Positions 38,918 through 43,394 of a DNA stretch of 43,394 bases are shown here, in pieces (the first letter of the stretch is position 1; each line of letters begins with the position of its first letter). A program made the position numbers and the translations under genes. Origin of the DNA: an uncultured Lentisphaerota bacterium (GTDB taxonomy: Bacteria > Verrucomicrobiota > Kiritimatiellia > CAIQIC01); contig CAITZM010000090.1 in the NCBI GenBank assembly GCA_903896925.1, forward strand, positions 1 to 43,394. The letters are read 5' to 3'. The notes under the pieces are model-generated. The model was not told the origin of the DNA. It saw only the letters and a program-made list of their open reading frames with translations, and made no database searches.

Positions 38918-39348
38918 TAGCCCCTCTGCGCCGCCTGTCAAGGCGACCCGCAAGACGGTCCATCGGATTCTGACGCCGCGATGCTGTGACAGGCCCTTCG
39001 TGGACGCGGCATCCCGCCGCTTATCACGGATACGCGGCGGGACGCCGCGTCCACATACCCGTACCGGATCGCATTTACGCTCGTCCGTAAATGCGGCGTC
39101 AGGCCATATTCTTCCAAATCCTGTTGCCGGATAAGCGCAGCGTGGGTTGGCTCACCGCCCGGCGGCTTTGAGCTTCCAGTCGCCGGTGCCCCACCAGTAG
39201 CTGGCGGCGCGGATGGTCAAGAACGAAACAGCATTGGCCCGGATGGGCTGCAACCTAAAAAGAACCAGAGGCATGGAGTAACCAGATCACGACTGGAGGA
39301 TCATTTCCAGCTGTGCTAATTTCGCTGCGGAAACGAGAACGTGATTAC
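38918..39348. other. Spacer between metallopeptidase and esterase genes
   Basis: About 430 bases. The left half holds the palindromes at 39000-39095. On the minus strand, 39152-39274, there is a 40-codon open frame ending in SYWWGTGDWKLKAAGR; its aromatic-rich end looks protein-like, but it has no ribosome site and may be the tail of a lost gene. No clear promoter for the esterase gene was found. Confidence 0.5.
39000..39095. repeat. Facing pair of triloop palindromes plus a perfect 10-bp hairpin
   Basis: GTGGACGCGGC-ATCC-CGCCGC (39000-39020) faces GCGGCG-GGA-CGCCGCGTCCAC (39034-39054), so the two also form a larger inverted repeat with arms of about 21 bp. Next comes CGCATTTACG-CTCGTC-CGTAAATGCG (39070-39095), a perfect 10-bp stem. 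Confidence 0.75.
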
Positions 39349-41388
39349 ATGATTAAAATAAGCCTTAAGGTTGCCTCTCTGTGCGCAAGCGTCTTCCTCC
39401 TGGCGAGCGAAGCCCGGGCCGATGTGAAGCTGCCGGCTCTGCTCTCCAACCATGCGGTGCTCCAGAAATCGGACCACACGCGGATCTGGGGGCGGGCGGC
39501 GGCGGGGGAAAAGGTGACGGTCTCGCTGGGCGCGGCCCAGGCGCAGGCGGTTGCGGGCGGCGACGGGAAGTGGCAGGTGAGCCTCGATGTCAGCCGGCTC
39601 GGCGCGGGACCGTTTGAGCTGGTCGTACAAGGCGCCAACCGGCTGGTCGTCACCGATATCATGGTCGGCGAAATCTGGGTCTGCTCGGGGCAGTCCAACA
39701 TGGCCTTCGGCCTGGCCCGCGCCGGGGAGGCGGCCGCGGAAATCCCGCAGTCGGCCAATCCCCAGCTGCGCCAGTTCCGGGTGGCCAACGTCGGCACCGA
39801 GTTCCCCGCTGACGATTGCAAGGGGGCGTGGATCGTCGCCCGGCCGGACACGGCCAAGGAATTCGGCGCGGTGGGCTACTTCTTCGGGCAGCGGCTGCAG
39901 CGGTCCATTAAGCAACCGGTGGGCCTGATCCTTGCGGCCTGGGCGGGCACCTCCGCCATCTCGTGGCTGCCGCCGGCCGCCTTCGCCGACTCGCCGGAGT
40001 GGCAGGGCAAACAGGCGAGCGTCAAGAAACGGGTGGATGACTATCCCCTGCTGAAGGAAAAATATCTGCCCGCCTACCGCCAGTGGGAAATTCAATATCA
40101 ACGCAACGACCATCCGGCCGATCCGGCTCTATATGCGGCGCAGGGCCTTCCGCTCGACGGTTGGAAGTCCGTGACGCTCCCCGCGACGCTGCGGGCGGCG
40201 GGCCTGCCCGATGCTGGGGCGGTGTGGTTCCGGAAGACCTTTGTGGTGCCGCCCGGTACCCTGGAGAATGCGATGATCCAGCTGGGCGCAGTGCGCGATT
40301 TCAATGCGCTCTACCTCAACGGCAAGAAGTACGACGAGACCACCGTCGAGAGCATGAAGGGCGGCTTCGACGTCCGCTACGCACTCCCGAAAACCGCGCT
40401 GCACGAGGGCGAGAACACCGTGGCCGTCCGGTTGTTTACGCCCAGCGAAAAGGCCGCCATGCCCTCCACTCTGTTCGTCGGCGTCGGCACCAGCCGCATC
40501 CTCCTTAACGGCCCTTGGCTGGCCAAGGTGGAGTTCGAACTCCCGACCCTGACCGACGCAGCGCGCAAGGCTCTCCCGGTCATCCCGCCCAACCCCGGCA
40601 CGCACAGCGTTCCCGGCCGGATCTATAACGGGATGATCCATCCGCTCCTCCCGGCGACGATCCAGGGCGTGCTCTGGTACCAAGGCGAGCAGGACAGCGG
40701 CCAGCCCGCGACCTACTGGAAGATGTTCGAGGCGCTCATCCGCGGCTGGCGGGCGGGCTGGGGGTATGAATTCCCGTTCTATTCCTGCCAGCTGCCGAAC
40801 TACGGCGCGAAAGCGGACCAGCCGGAGAACAGCCTGTGGGCACAACTGCGCGAGGCGCAAGCGCAAGCGCTGACGCTGCCCAAGACGGGGCAGGCCGTGC
40901 TGATCGACCTGGGCGAGGAAGACGTGCATCCGATTTATAAAAAGGAAGTCGGCGAGCGACTCGCGCGGCTCGCCCTGGCCCGCACCTATCAACAGACCGT
41001 GGTGGATTCCGGCCCGATCTTCAAGACGATGCAAAGCGAAGCGGGCCGAGTGCGGCTCACTTTCAGCCACACCGACGGCGGACTGGTGGCCAAGCCCCTG
41101 CCCGCCCAATACCAGCCGACCAGCATGTCGCCGACGCTCAAGCCGCTGGTCCGGCACAGCCCGGACGGCGAACTCGAAGGGTTTGCGCTCTGTGGCGCGG
41201 ACAAGAAATGGGTTTGGGCCACGGCGAAGATTGCGGGCGACGCGGTGGTGGTCTGGTCGCCCGCGGTGCCCAAGCCGGTCGCCGTGCGCTATGCCTGGGC
41301 CCAGAATCCCACCTGCAATCTCTACAACGGCGCCGGCCTGCCCGCCGCGCCGTTCCAGGTGAAATCAGGGTCAGACAGTGAGCGATGA
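39349..41388 (+). CDS. Sialate O-acetylesterase family protein
   Basis: 679 residues with a signal peptide (ISLKVASLCASVFLLASEARA). SGNH-type carbohydrate esterase (SASA family): the nucleophile block GEIWVCSGQSNMAF has Ser116, and the Asp/His pair is in EEDVHPIYKKEVGERLA (Asp525, His527). The oxyanion region includes WYQGEQDSGQP. An inserted beta-sandwich resembling a glycoside hydrolase 2 sugar-binding domain (about residues 265-400: AVWFRKTFVVPPG, ALYLNGKKYDET) splits the catalytic domain, as is usual in this family. It removes O-acetyl groups from sialic acid or other acetylated glycans outside the cytoplasm. ATG 39349 is preferred over GTG 39313 because it starts the signal peptide cleanly. 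The last codons and the stop lie inside a palindrome, so the C-terminal tail (SGSDSER) may be acquired. Confidence 0.9.
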   Translation: MIKISLKVASLCASVFLLASEARADVKLPALLSNHAVLQKSDHTRIWGRAAAGEKVTVSLGAAQAQAVAGGDGKWQVSLDVSRLGAGPFELVVQGANRLVVTDIMVGEIWVCSGQSNMAFGLARAGEAAAEIPQSANPQLRQFRVANVGTEFPADDCKGAWIVARPDTAKEFGAVGYFFGQRLQRSIKQPVGLILAAWAGTSAISWLPPAAFADSPEWQGKQASVKKRVDDYPLLKEKYLPAYRQWEIQYQRNDHPADPALYAAQGLPLDGWKSVTLPATLRAAGLPDAGAVWFRKTFVVPPGTLENAMIQLGAVRDFNALYLNGKKYDETTVESMKGGFDVRYALPKTALHEGENTVAVRLFTPSEKAAMPSTLFVGVGTSRILLNGPWLAKVEFELPTLTDAARKALPVIPPNPGTHSVPGRIYNGMIHPLLPATIQGVLWYQGEQDSGQPATYWKMFEALIRGWRAGWGYEFPFYSCQLPNYGAKADQPENSLWAQLREAQAQALTLPKTGQAVLIDLGEEDVHPIYKKEVGERLARLALARTYQQTVVDSGPIFKTMQSEAGRVRLTFSHTDGGLVAKPLPAQYQPTSMSPTLKPLVRHSPDGELEGFALCGADKKWVWATAKIAGDAVVVWSPAVPKPVAVRYAWAQNPTCNLYNGAGLPAAPFQVKSGSDSER

Positions 41389-41422
41389 ACGCCAAGCCGT
41401 TCATCGCTCACCATTTGACCCT
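41367..41422. repeat. Long palindrome spanning the esterase stop codon
   Basis: Arms AGGGTCA + GTGAGCGATGAACG and CGTTCATCGCTCAC + TGACCCT, with a 4/4-base internal loop (GACA/CATT) and a CCAAGC loop: 21 paired bases. The TGA at 41386-41388 lies in the left arm. No T-tract follows, but the stem is strong enough to slow polymerase. Confidence 0.8.
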
Positions 41423-41788
41423 TGGGACTGCTAGGACTCTTCCAATTAACCCATAACCAATAGCCGCGCCTCGTGGAAGCGGCCTCCGGCCGCTTATCTC
41501 TAAATTAAATGCAGCCGGGAGACCGCATCCACGCATTCAAACCGCTGCATCATTTGCGGAAACGCGCTACGTGCATCCTGTCCCGCCCCAGCACCAGCTA
41601 AGCGGCGGGACGCCGCTTCCACGAAAATCGGATTTCGACAGAATCATTTACGGCAGAATCATCAGGAGAACCGTTTACGGCCAGATCAGACTCCACCGGC
41701 CCCTCACCAGCGATAAGCGGCGGGACGCCGCTTCCACGGGAATCAAAGCGGCGGAGCCGTTAGGCTTGGCGGGACGTTGCGCGAACCT
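41389..41788. other. Repeat-rich spacer between esterase and radical SAM genes
   Basis: No gene. It holds three copies of the AAGCGGC triloop palindrome (41477-41495, 41600-41618, 41715-41733) and a short direct repeat CAGAATCAT / TTTACGGC near 41639-41685. Confidence 0.6.
41471..41739. repeat. Three AAGCGGC-triloop palindromes
   Basis: CGTGGAAGCGGCC-TCC-GGCCGCTTATC (41472-41498) and two inverted copies, TAAGCGGCG-GGA-CGCCGCTTCCACG (41599-41623 and 41714-41738). In one stem pair the first copy has C-G where the others have G-C, so pairing is preserved. Flanks CGTGGAAG and CTTATC are shared, and with the copies at 39000-39054 this is one family. Confidence 0.75.
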
Positions 41789-42913
41789 TCACGACCAGCG
41801 GAGATAGGGCGCGGCCTTGGCGGCTAGGCGGCCGCGGAGGCCGACCTCGGAGAGCGAATGCATGCGGCGGGTCTGCCGCGCTGTGAGCAGGCGCTGCACC
41901 CCCAACAAGCCCAACCCCGGCACACGCAGCAGGGTCTCCCGATCGGCGGCGTTGGCGTTGAGCGGGAAATATTCGGGATGCGCCAGGGCCCAGGCTTCCT
42001 TCGGGTCGCGGTCGAGCGGGAGGTTGCCGGCGGCGTCGAGCACCAGTTCGGAACCGGCAAAGCCATACTTGCGCATCAGGAAATCGGTCTGATAGAGCCG
42101 GTGCTCGCGCCGGATGATCGCGTCGGCGGGCTGCTGCCGCAAGGTCTTCTCGCCGGGAATCGAGGGGTCGCCGAGACCGGGCTGGTAGGCGGAAAAATAG
42201 ATGCGCTCGAAATGCAGGCGGTCATAAAGGCCGGTCATGTACTTGACGATCTCGCCGTCCGTCTCGTCGGAAGCGCCCACGACGAACTGCGTGGTGCATT
42301 TGACCCGGGCGCGCGGCTGCCCCTTGGCCGTCAGGCGGCTCATCAGGCGCAGCGGGCGGATGATGTCGCGGTCGTAGTCCTTGCTGGAGGAGAGCAGATC
42401 GAAATGGCGCTTGCCGGGCGTCTCGATGTTGAGCGAGACCGCGCTCGCGTAGTGGACGGCCTCCTCCACGGCGGCGTCGGAGGCGCCGGGCAGAATCTTC
42501 AGATGGATGTAGCCGCGGAACTGGTGCTTCTTGCGCAGCAACTTCGTTGCATCGAGCAGCCGTTCCATGCTCTGGTCGGGCGTGCCCGTGACGCCGCTGG
42601 TCAGGAAGAGGCCGAAGACATGCTCCGTGCGCCGATATTCGAGGAAGATGTTTGCGATCTCGTCGGCGGTCATCGAGCAGCGCTCGACGTTCGAACCGCG
42701 CCGCAGCGGGCAGTACTTGCAGTCGTTGGTGCAGGCGTTGGAGACGAGCGTCTTGAGCAGCAGCGAGTGCCCCCCGCTGGGCAGCGTGACGGGATAGAGC
42801 CACTTGCCGCCCGCGCCGCGCCGGCGGTGCTCGTCGTCGCGCGTCCCGCAGGCGCACGCCAGATCGTACTGCGCGTCCTGCGCCAGGATTTCCAGTTTAC
42901 GTTGCGTGTCCAT
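41789..42913 (-). CDS. Radical SAM protein, putative DNA modification/repair type
   Basis: 374 residues. The cluster motif NACTNDCKYCPL gives Cys61, Cys65 and Cys68 (CxxxCxxC), binding the [4Fe-4S] cluster that cleaves S-adenosylmethionine. The TIM-barrel part follows, with FGLFLTSGVTGTPDQSMERLL, IHLKILPGA and SLNIETPGKRHF. Near the C-terminus is a helix-hairpin-helix, LLRVPGLGLLGVQRLL, a nucleic-acid contact element. This layout matches the family of putative DNA modification/repair radical SAM proteins (TIGR03916), usually encoded next to a TIGR03915 protein with a uracil-DNA glycosylase-like domain. That partner is not adjacent here: the upstream side is a repeat region and the window ends. 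Substrate and reaction are unknown for the family. Confidence 0.87.
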   Translation of the reverse strand: MDTQRKLEILAQDAQYDLACACGTRDDEHRRRGAGGKWLYPVTLPSGGHSLLLKTLVSNACTNDCKYCPLRRGSNVERCSMTADEIANIFLEYRRTEHVFGLFLTSGVTGTPDQSMERLLDATKLLRKKHQFRGYIHLKILPGASDAAVEEAVHYASAVSLNIETPGKRHFDLLSSSKDYDRDIIRPLRLMSRLTAKGQPRARVKCTTQFVVGASDETDGEIVKYMTGLYDRLHFERIYFSAYQPGLGDPSIPGEKTLRQQPADAIIRREHRLYQTDFLMRKYGFAGSELVLDAAGNLPLDRDPKEAWALAHPEYFPLNANAADRETLLRVPGLGLLGVQRLLTARQTRRMHSLSEVGLRGRLAAKAAPYLRWS

Positions 42914-42931
42914 TTCTGGACGGCATTATAT
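42914..42931 (-). promoter_or_regulatory. Consensus -10 box close to the radical SAM start codon
   Basis: On the minus strand TATAAT (plus positions 42925-42930) stands 11 bases before the ATG. A start 6-7 bases after it leaves a leader of about 5 bases or less, and no ribosome site is present. No good -35 box at 17 bases. Confidence 0.4.
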
Positions 42932-43078
42932 CAGACGTTTTGTCCACGCTGGGCGAGTTGAGCGCAGAAAAGCGTTATCTCATGTAGGGGCGTCGCTTGT
43001 GACGCCCGCGCGTTCGCTCCGCAGGCAACGCACATGGGGCGCAGCGAGTCTGCGCCCCTACGCTTCGCCGGTGCTGTT

Positions 43079-43103
43079 GTAGCCGCGTTCGTGCGAACGC
43101 GGC
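43079..43103 (+). repeat. GTAGCCGCGTTC hairpin element, third copy
   Basis: GTAGCCGCGTTC-GTGC-GAACGCGGC, perfect 9-bp stem; differs from the copy at 20540 only in the loop. Confidence 0.75.
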
Positions 43104-43292
43104 CCACCCAACCGCGGCCCCAACCAAATTCACGGTGGATAGCGGTTCAGGGTTCCCACGCCTTCCACACCGCCGCCTGTAGCTGCGCCCGCGAAGGAGT
43201 GGTTGTGTTGGGGCGGGCCGCACTCTGACGAGTGCGGCTACAGCCCGGACAGATCGTGCGTGCGCTCGTAGGGGCGTCGCTTGCCGACGCCC

Positions 43293-43387
43293 GCGCGTTC
43301 GGCAGGCTCACCGCGGGCGCGTTCGGCAGGCTCACCGCAGGCGGGTTCGACAGGCTCATCGCGGGCGGGTTCGACGGGCTCACGGGA
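43293..43387 (+). repeat. 24-base tandem repeat, about four units
   Basis: Units begin at 43293, 43317, 43341 and 43365: GCGCGTTCGGCAGGCTCACC + GCGG, then variants with GCGGGTTCGACAGGCTCATC. The first two differ by one base, the later two drift more. The array may continue past the window. Confidence 0.8.
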
Positions 43388-43394
43388 AGCGGGC

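Larger units (their letters stand above)
42914..43394. other. Gene-free repeat region at the right edge
   Basis: About 480 bases with no credible gene. It holds a direct repeat GTAGGGGCGTCGCTTG (42984 and 43268, each continuing to GACGCCCGCGCGTTC), GGGGCGCAG-CGAGT-CTGCGCCCC (43036-43058), the GTAGCCGCGTTC hairpin (43079-43103) and a 24-base tandem array. Confidence 0.6.

Noticed and set aside
43293..43387. Tandem array considered as a CRISPR.
   Set aside because: Units are directly adjacent with no spacers between them, and no cas genes are present.

Overview
The window is a GC-rich bacterial chromosome segment. Three things together point to the PVC group, most likely a Kiritimatiellota or Verrucomicrobiota bacterium: a very large beta-strand-repeat surface protein ending in a PEP-CTERM signal, a Tat-exported Gfo/Idh/MocA enzyme beside a PmoA/DUF6807 protein plus a sialate O-acetylesterase, and intergenic spacers packed with short palindromes. 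The placement is an inference from gene content; no 16S or other phylogenetic marker was compared.

Layout. (1) 66-6470, minus strand: seven-gene operon for the membrane arm and the first Fe-S subunit of a complex I-like / Mbh-type energy-converting complex (three antiporter-like subunits, then NuoJ-, NuoK-, NuoA- and NuoB-like), continuing past the left edge. (2) 6829-7211, minus: a lone type II/IV pseudopilin with its own terminator. (3) 7500-7881: gene-free stretch rich in nested inverted repeats, a candidate structured RNA, next to a hypothetical 143-aa gene. (4) 8652-12629, plus: protein kinase-like protein lacking the ATP lysine, overlapping an L,D-transpeptidase, then accA and a secreted metallophosphoesterase. 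(5) 12724-15214, minus: Tat-exported Gfo/Idh/MocA oxidoreductase and PmoA-family protein. (6) 15889-20204, plus: purA, uppS, cdsA, rseP, i.e. purine synthesis followed by the cell-envelope lipid and site-2 protease cluster. (7) 21055-25038, plus: ABC ATPase, permease and an unknown exported protein, then tRNA-Cys and a small lipoprotein with a near-consensus promoter. (8) 25901-27826, minus: RNA-repair locus with RtcB ligase, a P-loop kinase and a 21-codon remnant that looks like the start of RtcA. (9) 28087-28602, minus: HTH protein. (10) 29049-38917, minus: the 3012-residue repeat protein and a YgjP-type metallopeptidase. (11) 39349-41388, plus: sialate O-acetylesterase whose stop codon lies in a 21-bp-arm palindrome. 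(12) 41789-42913, minus: radical SAM protein of the DNA modification/repair type.

How they fit: the content suits a fermentative or anaerobic polysaccharide degrader that conserves energy through a hydrogenase/complex I-like ion pump, displays a giant surface protein and strips ester-linked, modified sugars outside the cell. The most unusual items are the rtcA remnant fused in front of rtcB, the covarying triloop palindromes that fill the spacers, the atypical kinase tied to a peptidoglycan cross-linking enzyme, and the unassigned structured region near 7.5-7.9 kb.
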